Shown here piece after piece: positions 8,029 to 16,132 of a DNA stretch of 32,913 nucleotides. The DNA is from an uncultured Oscillospiraceae bacterium. Lineage in GTDB: Bacteria; Bacillota; Clostridia; Oscillospirales; Oscillospiraceae. Position numbers and translations under genes: made by a program. The DNA is taken from NCBI GenBank assembly GCA_947629755.1, contig CANREY010000016.1, positions 1-32,913 of the forward strand, in the 5' to 3' direction. Numbering within the stretch: position 1 is the first letter of the stretch; the number at the start of each line of letters is the position of its first letter. Under the pieces are notes generated by a model. That model made no database searches. It worked only from the letters and a program-made list of their open reading frames with translations, and was not told where the DNA came from.

Positions 8029-8952
8029 ATGAAAATGCTTCAGGCACATAAAAAGAGGGCTCCCATGACCAGCGCGGAGAAGCGCAGGACCGTCACGGGG
8101 TATATGTTCCTGGCCCCGTTCCTGTTGCTGTTCGTCACCTTTACGATGATCCCCATCGCGGTGGCCATGGGCCTGAGCCTCACAAACTACAATCTCATCG
8201 AGAAGCCGGAGTTCGTGGGCCTTACCAATTACATAAACCTTATCCTTGAGGACGACGTGTTCCTGAAATCCCTTGGCAACACGCTGCTCTTTGCCGTGCT
8301 GACGGGGCCCACGGGCTACATCGCCTCGTTCTTGATGGCGTGGCTCATAAGCCTTATGAAGCGGGGGCGCGGAGCCTTCTCGCTGGCCTTCTACGCGCCC
8401 AGCCTTACCAGCGGCGTGGCGATGGCCACCATCTGGCTCATAATCTTCTCCGGCGACCGGAACGGCTACCTCAACGACTTCCTTTTGAATCTGGGGGTCA
8501 TCACGGAGCCGATATTGTGGACCAAGGACGCCGACTATCTTAAGTGGGTCATAGTCATCATATCCGTGTGGATGAGCATGGGCACCGGATTTTTGGTGTT
8601 CCTGGCCGGATTCCAGAACATCGACCCGTCCCTTTACGAGGCGGCCAGAATGGACGGACTTAAGAACAGGTTCCAGGAGCTCAGGTACATCACCATACCG
8701 CTGATGAAGCCCCAGCTTCTGTTCGGCGCCGTCAACTCCGTGGTGGGGGCCTTTGCCATATTCGACGTGGCCACATCGGTGGCGGGCATGCCAAGTCCAA
8801 ACTACGAAGCGCACACGATCGTGGCGCACCTGTATGATAACGCGTTTATCCGAATGAACATGGGTTACGCGTCCGCCGTGGCTATGATCCTGTTCCTCAT
8901 GACATTCATTGTAGGCCGTATTTGCTTCTATGTGTTTAAATCGGAGGATTGA
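8029..8952 (+). CDS. Sugar ABC transporter permease (MalF type), pair 1
   Basis: This 307-residue, six-helix integral membrane protein belongs to the CUT1 importer permeases. Its cytoplasmic coupling loop carries the EAA signature EAARMDG...ITIPLMKP starting at Glu204, the docking site for the importer ATPase. ATG 8029 is chosen because GGGAGG lies 7 nt upstream; it begins 3 nt after the stop of the preceding binding protein. With the next gene it forms the heterodimeric channel for the giant binding protein. No matching ATPase gene is present in the window. Confidence 0.92.
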   Translation: MKMLQAHKKRAPMTSAEKRRTVTGYMFLAPFLLLFVTFTMIPIAVAMGLSLTNYNLIEKPEFVGLTNYINLILEDDVFLKSLGNTLLFAVLTGPTGYIASFLMAWLISLMKRGRGAFSLAFYAPSLTSGVAMATIWLIIFSGDRNGYLNDFLLNLGVITEPILWTKDADYLKWVIVIISVWMSMGTGFLVFLAGFQNIDPSLYEAARMDGLKNRFQELRYITIPLMKPQLLFGAVNSVVGAFAIFDVATSVAGMPSPNYEAHTIVAHLYDNAFIRMNMGYASAVAMILFLMTFIVGRICFYVFKSED

Positions 8953-8954
8953 CG

Positions 8955-9842
8955 ATGCGTTCTGTTATTGTTGATACATTGACCGGCAAGAGAGCTCACC
9001 GAAAGGTGGACATTCCGCATATCCTCCTTGTGATCTGTATGCTCGCGCTGGTGTGCTTCACCGTCCTTCCGATGGTGGCTATGGTGTGCCGGGCGTTCAT
9101 GCCGCTTGATGAGCTCTATGTTTACCCGCCGAGGATCTTTGTGAAGAAGCCGACATTATCCAATTTCTCGGACCTTCTCAACTCTCTGAACGCCTCCGCG
9201 GTGCCATTCACAAGGTACATATTCAACAGCCTTCTCACTACGGGCGTCTCAGTGTTCCTGAGCATATTCGTCTCCTGCGCCGGAGCCTACGGGCTTTCCA
9301 AGTTCAAGCCAAAAGGGTCAAAGACCATTTTCGCGGTGATCACCGCCGCTCTGATGTTCTCGTCCTACGTCACCCAGATACCTAACTATATGATCGTAAA
9401 CGGTTTGGGGCTGGTGAACAGCTACTGGGCGCTCATACTGCCCAAGATCGCGGTGGCGTACAACTTCTTCCTTGTCAAGCAGTTCGCTGACCAGCTGCCC
9501 GACTCCATACTGGAGGCGGCGCGGATCGACGGCGCGGGGGAGCTTCGCATCTTCTGGAACGTCGCCATGCCCCTTCTGAAGCCGGCCTGGAGCACTCTGG
9601 CTGTCTTCTCATTCGTCAGCAACTGGAACGACTACTTCTCGGCGCTTGTTTATATAAACAAGGACGCGATGAAGACGCTTCCCCTGGCATTACAGTCACT
9701 GGCCGGCGGCGCGGGCGTTGTGGCCCGTTCCGGCTCGGTCGGCGCGGCGACGCTCATCACCACGCTCCCGACCATCGTTATCTTCTGTATCCTGAGAGGC
9801 AGGGTCATGCAGACGATGACATATTCGGGAATCAAGAGCTGA
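8955..9842 (+). CDS. Carbohydrate ABC transporter permease (MalG type), pair 1
   Basis: This 295-residue membrane protein has the MalG-type layout, including a long periplasm-side loop after the first helix. The EAA loop, EAARIDGAGELRIFWNVAMPLLKP region, starts near Glu187, and NWNDYFSAL follows, a typical MalG-family segment. ATG 8955 has GGAGG 7 nt upstream and lies 3 nt after the previous stop, so it is translationally linked to the MalF partner. It shares the usual CUT1 requirement for an ATPase encoded elsewhere. Confidence 0.92.
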   Translation: MRSVIVDTLTGKRAHRKVDIPHILLVICMLALVCFTVLPMVAMVCRAFMPLDELYVYPPRIFVKKPTLSNFSDLLNSLNASAVPFTRYIFNSLLTTGVSVFLSIFVSCAGAYGLSKFKPKGSKTIFAVITAALMFSSYVTQIPNYMIVNGLGLVNSYWALILPKIAVAYNFFLVKQFADQLPDSILEAARIDGAGELRIFWNVAMPLLKPAWSTLAVFSFVSNWNDYFSALVYINKDAMKTLPLALQSLAGGAGVVARSGSVGAATLITTLPTIVIFCILRGRVMQTMTYSGIKS

Positions 9843-9855
9843 TTGGAGTACGAAT

Positions 9856-11301
9856 ATGAAACGGGGAAAGAAAGTACTGATTTTTCTTCTGACGTTCTCC
9901 GTCCTGCTTCCGTTCGTATCCGCGGCGGAGGCGAGGGCCTCCTCCGACGACTTGTCACTGGTGGCAAACGAAGATGGACTCTTTGACTCCATACCGAACG
10001 TTTACGACGTGGAGACCACCTACAAGAATCTGGGGGAGTACGGGACGCTGAACCACGCGGAGGACCTGTTCATCGACGATCAGGACCAGCTTTACATCGC
10101 CGATACAGGCAACAACCGGATCCTGAAGCTCTCCAAGGACGGGAAGGTCTTGGCGGAATTCAAAGAGGGCTACGACCTGGCGTTCAAGGGGCCCAAGGGC
10201 GTCTATGTGCACCCGGACGGGACCATTTGGGTGGCGGACACCGGCAACTACCGTATAGTCCGCCTCAATCCCGACGGCTCGGACAAGGAGGTCTACTATA
10301 AGCCGGAGAGCTCCCTTTTGGAGGAGAGCTTCACCTTCGCCCCTGAGAAGATATACGTGTCCCAGACCGGATACATCTACGTGCTCAAGGGCTCCAACCT
10401 GATGCTGATGGACGCCAAGAACGAGTTCCGGGGGTATCTGGGGGCGGCGACGGTGCCCTTCAGCTTCCAGCGGTTCCTCATACGGACCTTCGGCAGCAGG
10501 TCCCAGAAGGAGAGGACCGTCAAGCAGGAGCCGTCGTCCTATACAAACTTTATGATCGCCTCCGACGGAATGGCCTACGGCATTCTTGCCAATGAGCAGA
10601 CGGGACAGATACGAAAGCTCAACTCCGTGGGCACCAATACTTATCCGGAATTGCCCTACGGGTACAGCATCACCTTAGATGATACGAACTTTTCCGTGGT
10701 CATGTTCTCGGACATAAACGTGATGGACAACGGGATAATCACTCTGGCCGATCAGAACACGGGACTTCTCTACCAGTACGATCAGGACGGCGACCTGCTG
10801 GCCATGTTCGGAGGGAACGGCGGCGTAAAGGGGACATACACCACGCCGAACAGCATAGTCTCCGACAGCCTCGGCAGGCTCTACGTGCTGGACTACACCA
10901 CGAACACGGTGACCGTACTGCAGCCCACAAGGTTCATAGAGCTTATCCACCAGGCGGTGGCCCTCTATGACGTGGGGCGGTACGAGGAATCCAAGGAATA
11001 CTGGCAGCAGGTGCTGGCCATCGACTCCAACTACGCGCTGGCCCATTCGGGCTACGCGAAGGTGCTGTACAAGGAGGGCATGTACAAGGAATCCACCGAG
11101 GAGTATATCCTTGGCAGTGACAAGGAGGGCTATTCCCAGAGCTTCGCCGAGTACCGGCACTCCCTTTTCCGCCAGTATTTTGGCTGGATCGTATTGGCTA
11201 TCGTGGTGGTCTGCGCCGCCGTCTGGATCGCCTTTGTCAAGGTCAGAAAGTGGAGCGACGATATGGCCCACAAGCTTGAGATGGGAGGGTGGCTGAAGTG
11301 A
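9856..11301 (+). CDS. NHL-repeat/TPR single-pass membrane protein
   Basis: This 481-residue protein has a Sec signal peptide (about 1-28, with a hydrophobic core ending in an A-rich cleavage region). An NHL-type beta-propeller follows (about 65-355), with repeats such as LFIDDQDQLYIADTGNNRILKL, VYVHPDGTIWVADTGNYRIVRL and IVSDSLGRLYVLDYTTNTV. Then come a TPR-like helical pair (about 360-425, with YDVGRYEESKEYWQQVL and KEGMYKESTEEY) and a C-terminal transmembrane helix (about 441-461) with a short basic cytosolic tail. The propeller and TPR should face outward. NHL propellers commonly mediate protein or glycan binding; an enzymatic role is possible but has no visible support. The gene lies between the first permease pair and a Yip1-family gene and overlaps the latter, so a scaffold role in the importer is inferred. 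Confidence 0.8.
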   Translation: MKRGKKVLIFLLTFSVLLPFVSAAEARASSDDLSLVANEDGLFDSIPNVYDVETTYKNLGEYGTLNHAEDLFIDDQDQLYIADTGNNRILKLSKDGKVLAEFKEGYDLAFKGPKGVYVHPDGTIWVADTGNYRIVRLNPDGSDKEVYYKPESSLLEESFTFAPEKIYVSQTGYIYVLKGSNLMLMDAKNEFRGYLGAATVPFSFQRFLIRTFGSRSQKERTVKQEPSSYTNFMIASDGMAYGILANEQTGQIRKLNSVGTNTYPELPYGYSITLDDTNFSVVMFSDINVMDNGIITLADQNTGLLYQYDQDGDLLAMFGGNGGVKGTYTTPNSIVSDSLGRLYVLDYTTNTVTVLQPTRFIELIHQAVALYDVGRYEESKEYWQQVLAIDSNYALAHSGYAKVLYKEGMYKESTEEYILGSDKEGYSQSFAEYRHSLFRQYFGWIVLAIVVVCAAVWIAFVKVRKWSDDMAHKLEMGGWLK

Positions 11302-11912
11302 AGATAATAAAAATGTCCGTGCTGGTGCTGTTCCACCCGGCGGTGGCTTTCACCTATATCCAAAAGGAGCGCAACAAATTCAGTTGGTTCCCGGTGATCC
11401 TCCTTCTGGGACTGGGGATACTGATCCGGCTTTTCTCGCTGGAGTTCACCCACTTCCCGCTGTCGAGCATCACCGCCAGATCCAACCTGTTTTTGGAGGT
11501 AGCCAAGCTCTTTATACCGCTCATATCCTGGGGCATATGCTCCTACCTCATGACCACTATTCTGGACGGCGAGACGCTCTTCCGGGAGTCCATGCTGGCC
11601 GTCTCCTACGCGCTGGTGCCCTACATACTCTTCATGATCCCCCTGACCCTCCTTTCAAGGATCATGGACGTGAGCCAGCTGGGGCTCTATACCACCATCG
11701 AGACGGTCATTTTGGGGTGGGTGATACTTCTCATCATCATCAGCCTTCGGGAGATGAACCACTTCACCATCGGCAAGACGGTGGGCGTCGTGTTCCTTTC
11801 CCTGTTCACCGTGGCGGTGCTCTGGTGCGCGGTGGCGCTCCTCTATTCAATCTGCACTCAGTTCATAGATTTCGTAAAGGAAGTAATCACGGAACTCAGG
11901 TACAAGTTCTGA
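11298..11912 (+). CDS. Yip1-family multi-pass membrane protein
   Basis: This 204-residue protein has about five hydrophobic helices (around 30-50, 72-95, 102-122, 134-152 and 162-190). Its N-terminus contains LVLFHPAVAFTYIQKE, resembling the HP..AF..I motif that opens bacterial Yip1 domain proteins. GTG 11298 is preferred over GTG 11289 because GGGAGGG lies 8 nt upstream and the start then overlaps the stop of the NHL gene by 2-3 nt. The overlap implies tight coupling with the NHL/TPR protein. The molecular function of bacterial Yip1 proteins is unclear; a partner of the neighbouring membrane proteins is inferred. Confidence 0.75.
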   Translation: MKIIKMSVLVLFHPAVAFTYIQKERNKFSWFPVILLLGLGILIRLFSLEFTHFPLSSITARSNLFLEVAKLFIPLISWGICSYLMTTILDGETLFRESMLAVSYALVPYILFMIPLTLLSRIMDVSQLGLYTTIETVILGWVILLIIISLREMNHFTIGKTVGVVFLSLFTVAVLWCAVALLYSICTQFIDFVKEVITELRYKF

Positions 11913-11927
11913 AAAAAGGAGCGGACA

Positions 11928-14120
11928 ATGAAGAAACATGTTGGATTCTTACGACTGACGGGACTGCTCCTGTGCCTGTGCGTGTTCCTGAGTGCCTGCG
12001 GACGCAAGGAAAGCGGCTCTTTGGACGGCTATCTGTTCAAGCCGAAGCAGCCGGTCAACCTGTCTGAGGTGCGCGTTAAGGGCGACACGCTGGAGAACGA
12101 AAGCTTCAGGCTGGAGCTTATGAACAACTATTCCGAGGTCAGGCTCACGGATAAGGCCACCGGGGACGTGTGGTCGTCCTCAATGAACGATCCCAACTTC
12201 GACCCGTCCAAGGTCAGCGGAAAGTGGAAGAACAGGATACAGTCCATGTTCACGCTGAACGTGACGAACCTTAAGACCGGCGTGGGCGTGGTGGTCAACT
12301 ACGACGAGGCCGGGACCGATTACACGGCGACACCCTACGCCATCGGATCGGGCATTGGCGTCACCTACGACATGAAGCTGGCGGGTATCCGCTTCAATCT
12401 GGAGTTCACACTGACGGACAATGGATTTTCAATTCGTATCCCCGCCGGTAGCGTGGAGGAGTACGGCGGTACCTTCAGTATCGTGTCCATTGACCTTCTG
12501 CAGTTCTTCGCGGGAGCCACCGACGGGCAGGAGGGGTACCTCTTTTATCCCGACGGGAGCGGGGCGATCCTCCGCTTCGACGATATGTCACATCTCGGCG
12601 AGGCCTCGGTCATCTACAATGTGTACGGAGACATTCGCTCCGACCGGAACCTGAAGGGGACCTTTGAACAGAGCCAGGCGGACGTGCTGCTGCCGGTGTT
12701 CGGGGCCAACTACGGGGAGCGGGGGTTCGTCGCCTACATCACCTCCGGGGAGGAGAGCTCAAATATCACGGTGTCCCCGTCCACGCGGGTGGTGAGTATA
12801 AACAGCGTCTACCCGTCGTTCATCTTCCGCCGGGGCTTTGACGACCCACGCGTCACCACAAGCAAGGTGGTGAAATATGACGACGATATGCTAAAGACCG
12901 ACTATGAGGTCCACTACGAGATACTTCCCCACGGCCACGCCCAGTATTCGGATATGGCCCGCGCTTACAGGGACTATCTCATGTCCACCGACCAAATCGG
13001 AAAGCGGCCGGAGAGCTCCGTACCAACGCTGTCTGTGGACGTTTTCATGGGCATCAAGGAGGAGGGGCTGATCTTCGACACCTTCCAGAGCGTCACCACC
13101 TTCAGTCAGGCCAGGGACATCATGGCGGATCTGAAACACAGCGTGGATCTGGACTTGGACGTGTCGCTCTTAGGCTGGACAAAGGGAGGCTACAGGACGG
13201 AGCCCAAGTATTTCCCGGCAAACGGCAAGCTGGGCGGCAACAGCGGCCTTAAGGAGCTGGCCCAATTTGCCAGCCAGAACGGCATCGGGCTCAATCTGGC
13301 GGCAAACTTCATGACCGCCGACGCCCAAGCGGGAGGGTACTCCCAGACCACGGACATCGTGTTCCTTGGGAACTACCAGGTGCTGACGGACCTGCGCAAC
13401 ACGGTACGGGTGATAAGCCCCGACGCGGCATACAGGAACTTCTCAAAATTCATGACGAAGGCGACCGATTACCCCCTGTCCGGCCTGAAGCTGGAGAATC
13501 TGGGCAGTATGCTCTATTACAGCTACGGCTCCCGGAACATGACGCTTGCCTCGGAGTGCAGGGCCTACTGGCAGAAGATAATGGCGGAGACCAAGTCGTC
13601 TCTGGGCAGTGTCACCAGCGAAGGCGGCAACCTCTACACACTGGCCTACGCCGACAAGGTCACCGATATACCGGCGGAGGACGCCGGGTACCAGATGACC
13701 ACCGAGGAGGTCCCGTTCTACCAGATCGTGGTCCACGGACTGGTGGACTACACCGGGGAGGCGTATAACCTGTCCAGCGACTCCGGCCAGCTTTTACTGA
13801 AGTGGATCGAATACGGATATGAGCCGTATTTTGAGCTCACCAGCGAGTCGGCGGAGAAGCTCATAAACACCGAGTACAACGAGCTGTACAGCTCCATGTA
13901 CACCGACTGGAAGCAGGAGATCATAGACGCCTGCGGCCAGATCGAGGCGGCCCTCGGAAAAGTGCAGGACGCCATGATCGTCTCCCATGACAGGCTGGCG
14001 GAGGGACTATACCGGGTGACATACGACAACGGCGTAAGGGTATATGTCAACTACAACAGCGAGCCCGCCAAGGCTGACGGCGTGAGTGTGGGAGCGCAAG
14101 GCTGGGAGGTGGTCCAATGA
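11928..14120 (+). CDS. DUF5696-type lipoprotein, probable unclassified surface glycosidase
   Basis: This 730-residue protein has a lipoprotein signal with the lipobox LSAC (Cys24). I recognise it as a DUF5696-type protein from its length, lipobox and importer context, from memory and unverified. Its architecture looks like a glycosidase. A beta-sandwich resembling a mutarotase-like domain (about 55-335) is followed by a likely TIM barrel (about 365-620) and a C-terminal beta region (about 690-728). The barrel shows strand-end patterns such as LDLDVSLLGW, GIGLNLAANF, GLKLENLGSMLYY and VTSEGGNLYTLAYAD. Acidic candidates for catalysis are Asp409/Asp411, Glu523 and Glu565. It would be the only exported enzyme of the locus, sitting beside the binding proteins. 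It could also be a non-catalytic glycan-binding protein. Confidence 0.75.
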   Translation: MKKHVGFLRLTGLLLCLCVFLSACGRKESGSLDGYLFKPKQPVNLSEVRVKGDTLENESFRLELMNNYSEVRLTDKATGDVWSSSMNDPNFDPSKVSGKWKNRIQSMFTLNVTNLKTGVGVVVNYDEAGTDYTATPYAIGSGIGVTYDMKLAGIRFNLEFTLTDNGFSIRIPAGSVEEYGGTFSIVSIDLLQFFAGATDGQEGYLFYPDGSGAILRFDDMSHLGEASVIYNVYGDIRSDRNLKGTFEQSQADVLLPVFGANYGERGFVAYITSGEESSNITVSPSTRVVSINSVYPSFIFRRGFDDPRVTTSKVVKYDDDMLKTDYEVHYEILPHGHAQYSDMARAYRDYLMSTDQIGKRPESSVPTLSVDVFMGIKEEGLIFDTFQSVTTFSQARDIMADLKHSVDLDLDVSLLGWTKGGYRTEPKYFPANGKLGGNSGLKELAQFASQNGIGLNLAANFMTADAQAGGYSQTTDIVFLGNYQVLTDLRNTVRVISPDAAYRNFSKFMTKATDYPLSGLKLENLGSMLYYSYGSRNMTLASECRAYWQKIMAETKSSLGSVTSEGGNLYTLAYADKVTDIPAEDAGYQMTTEEVPFYQIVVHGLVDYTGEAYNLSSDSGQLLLKWIEYGYEPYFELTSESAEKLINTEYNELYSSMYTDWKQEIIDACGQIEAALGKVQDAMIVSHDRLAEGLYRVTYDNGVRVYVNYNSEPAKADGVSVGAQGWEVVQ

Positions 14121-15016
14121 CTATCAAAACGAAAAAGACCGGAACGGCCATGGTGAAGCCACGACGTTTGAGCTTGGGGCGGAAGCACACGTTGGAGGTC
14201 CTCATCTTCCTGTCTCCGTGGATCATCGGGACCTGCGTATTCTTCCTAAACGCCATCATCTCCTCGGTGAGGCTCAGCTTCAGCAACATAGCGCAGCTCA
14301 AGGGCTTCGTCATGGAGTGGGCCGGGCTTGAAAACTACGAGTATATCCTGGCTTACGACATAAACTTCATGCCCATCTTTATGACGGTGGTGAAGGACAC
14401 CCTCATCAACACGCCGCTGACGCTGGTGTTCTCCCTGATCATCGCCCTTCTCATAAACAAGCCCATGTTCGGGCGGGGCTTCTTCAGGACCTGCTTCTTC
14501 ATTCCGGTCCTTCTGGGTACCGGCTATGTCATGCAGCAGCTGTTGCAGATCGACGCCATGGGCACGGTGGGCGTGGGCATAGTCCTGCCGCCGGTGCTCC
14601 GGGGGCTCTTAGGGAACACCATCGCCACGGTGGTCCAGTCGTTCTTGGACCGTATCACACTGATCTTGTGGCAGTCCGGCGTTCAGATCATACTGTTCCT
14701 GGCGGGACTTCAGGGCATCTCGCCCACCCTCTATGAGGCGGCGAAGGTGGACGGGGCCACCCAGTGGGAGATGTTCTGGAAGATAACGCTCCCGATGATC
14801 TCCCCGATAATCCTTCTCAATTTCGTCTACACCATGGTGACCTACTTTACCTCCTCGGACAACGAGCTGGTGGGTTACGTGCTGGACCAGGTGTTCGTCA
14901 ATCAGGAGTTCGGCCGGGGCGCCGCCATGGGCTGGGTGTACTTCGGGTTCGTGTTCCTCCTGTGCGGCATTATCTTCGGCGCAATCAAGATCTCCTCGCG
15001 CTCGCGGGACAAGTAA
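14117..15016 (+). CDS. Sugar ABC transporter permease (MalF/LplB type), pair 2
   Basis: This 299-residue CUT1 permease has six predicted helices. The EAA loop, EAAKVDGATQWEMFWKITLP region, starts at Glu207. Its ATG overlaps the DUF5696 stop codon (ATGA), with GGGAGGTGG just upstream, so the lipoprotein and this channel are translationally coupled. The sequence differs clearly from pair 1, so this is a second importer rather than a recent duplicate. Confidence 0.92.
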   Translation: MTIKTKKTGTAMVKPRRLSLGRKHTLEVLIFLSPWIIGTCVFFLNAIISSVRLSFSNIAQLKGFVMEWAGLENYEYILAYDINFMPIFMTVVKDTLINTPLTLVFSLIIALLINKPMFGRGFFRTCFFIPVLLGTGYVMQQLLQIDAMGTVGVGIVLPPVLRGLLGNTIATVVQSFLDRITLILWQSGVQIILFLAGLQGISPTLYEAAKVDGATQWEMFWKITLPMISPIILLNFVYTMVTYFTSSDNELVGYVLDQVFVNQEFGRGAAMGWVYFGFVFLLCGIIFGAIKISSRSRDK

Positions 15017-15029
15017 GGAGGGACGAGAT

Positions 15030-16001
15030 ATGAAATTGAATGGAAAAGTCAGACAGACAGGAATATCCCACTCCAGACCGCGCTGGAGCTTTAACTCGCT
15101 GGCGGCGGCGTCCATATACCAGCGGATCATCGTCAGGGTCTTCTACTATCTGGTGCTCTGCAGTCTGGCGTTCGTGTTCCTTTATCCCTTCCTCACCATG
15201 GTCATCACGTCGCTTATGTCGGACGCGGACCTCATCAACATCACGGTCAAGTGGATACCCAATGAGGTCAAGTGGTCCAACTATAAGATCGCGGCCCAAC
15301 AGCTGAGCTACAAGCGGTACTTCTTCAACTCCCTGCTCATCGCGGGCCTGTCCACCGTGGGACACGTGCTGTCCTGCGCCTTCGTCGGATACGGCTTCGC
15401 CCGGTACAAGTTCAAGCTCAGCGGGCCCCTTTTCGCGGTGGTCATACTGTCCATGCTGGTGCCGGTGCAGACCATCATCTTCCCCCTGTACATTCAGTAC
15501 AGCAAGATGGGGTGGCTGGACAGCTACAAGCCGCTCATAGTCCCCACGTTCTTCGGCTACGGCCTGAACGGCGCGTTCTTCATCTTCGTGTTCCGCCAGT
15601 TCTTCAAGGGACTGCCCAAGGAGATGGAGGAGGCGGCCAGGATCGACGGGTGCGGGCCCCTGCGGACGTTCTTCCGCATCATGCTGCCCATGTCCAAGTC
15701 GTCTATCCTGGTGACCACGGTGCTCTCCTTCGTGTGGCACTGGAACGACTACTTTGAGCCCAACATCTATATCCGGACCCCAGGCAAGCGGGTACTGCCC
15801 AGTATGCTCCCCAGCCTCTACGCGCTCCTGAACAGCGAGGACGCCATGGAGCTCGTTATGGAGGACGGAGGATTTACCTTCAACAACGCCATGCTGATGG
15901 CGGGCACGTTCCTGGTGGTGCTCCCGGTGCTCATCGTCTACTCCATCGTGCAAAAGCAGTTCATGGAGGGCGTTGAGAGGTCCGGTATCGCCGGTATGTG
16001 A
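15030..16001 (+). CDS. Carbohydrate ABC transporter permease (MalG/YtcP type), pair 2
   Basis: This 323-residue membrane protein pairs with the preceding permease. EAARIDGCGPLRTFFRIMLP carries the EAA coupling loop from Glu201, and the WHWNDYFEPNIYI segment matches the MalG group. AAGGAGGGA sits at normal spacing before ATG 15030. Its binding-protein partner is most likely the lipoprotein encoded after the hairpins (16133-17860). The spacing and length fit the oligogalacturonide or rhamnogalacturonan importer style of Bacillus YteP/YtcP, but substrate is inferred. Confidence 0.92.
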   Translation: MKLNGKVRQTGISHSRPRWSFNSLAAASIYQRIIVRVFYYLVLCSLAFVFLYPFLTMVITSLMSDADLINITVKWIPNEVKWSNYKIAAQQLSYKRYFFNSLLIAGLSTVGHVLSCAFVGYGFARYKFKLSGPLFAVVILSMLVPVQTIIFPLYIQYSKMGWLDSYKPLIVPTFFGYGLNGAFFIFVFRQFFKGLPKEMEEAARIDGCGPLRTFFRIMLPMSKSSILVTTVLSFVWHWNDYFEPNIYIRTPGKRVLPSMLPSLYALLNSEDAMELVMEDGGFTFNNAMLMAGTFLVVLPVLIVYSIVQKQFMEGVERSGIAGM

Positions 16002-16007
16002 CGCATG

Positions 16008-16056
16008 CTCAGGGCCGGTCAAAGCTTGATACCGTTTATCGGCCCTCAGCGTTTTT
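16008..16056 (+). terminator. Terminator-like attenuating hairpin inside the transport operon
   Basis: GCTC-AGGGCCG (to 16017) pairs with CGGCCCT-CAGC (16040-16050), with one internal mismatch and a 22-nt loop, and GTTTTTAT follows. This looks like a rho-independent terminator placed just after the second permease pair and before the second binding protein. As no clear promoter was found after it, it most likely causes partial termination or mRNA processing. Confidence 0.6.
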
Positions 16057-16061
16057 ATCAG

Positions 16062-16108
16062 TTATAAAAACGCGCCGCGGACCACGAAAGCGGCGGCGCG
16101 CTTTATAA
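16062..16108 (+). promoter_or_regulatory. Leader hairpin before the second solute-binding protein
   Basis: TTATAAA (16062-16068) and CGCGCCGC (16071-16078) pair with GCGGCGCG (16093-16100) and TTTATAA (16102-16108), separated by a small internal loop. The structure ends just before the Shine-Dalgarno AGGAGG (16119-16124). A stable 5' hairpin like this typically protects a downstream transcript, which would raise binding-protein levels above permease levels. That role is inferred. Confidence 0.55.
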
Positions 16109-16132
16109 AAATTTTAACAGGAGGAAAAAACA

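Noticed and set aside
14985-16022. 345-codon antisense open frame over the second MalG-type permease
   Set aside because: It mirrors a membrane-protein gene; its charged, His-rich composition is typical of antisense reading.
16021-16070. Possible promoter between the two hairpins before the second binding protein
   Set aside because: TTGATA and TATAAA-like boxes exist, but no pair has acceptable spacing.
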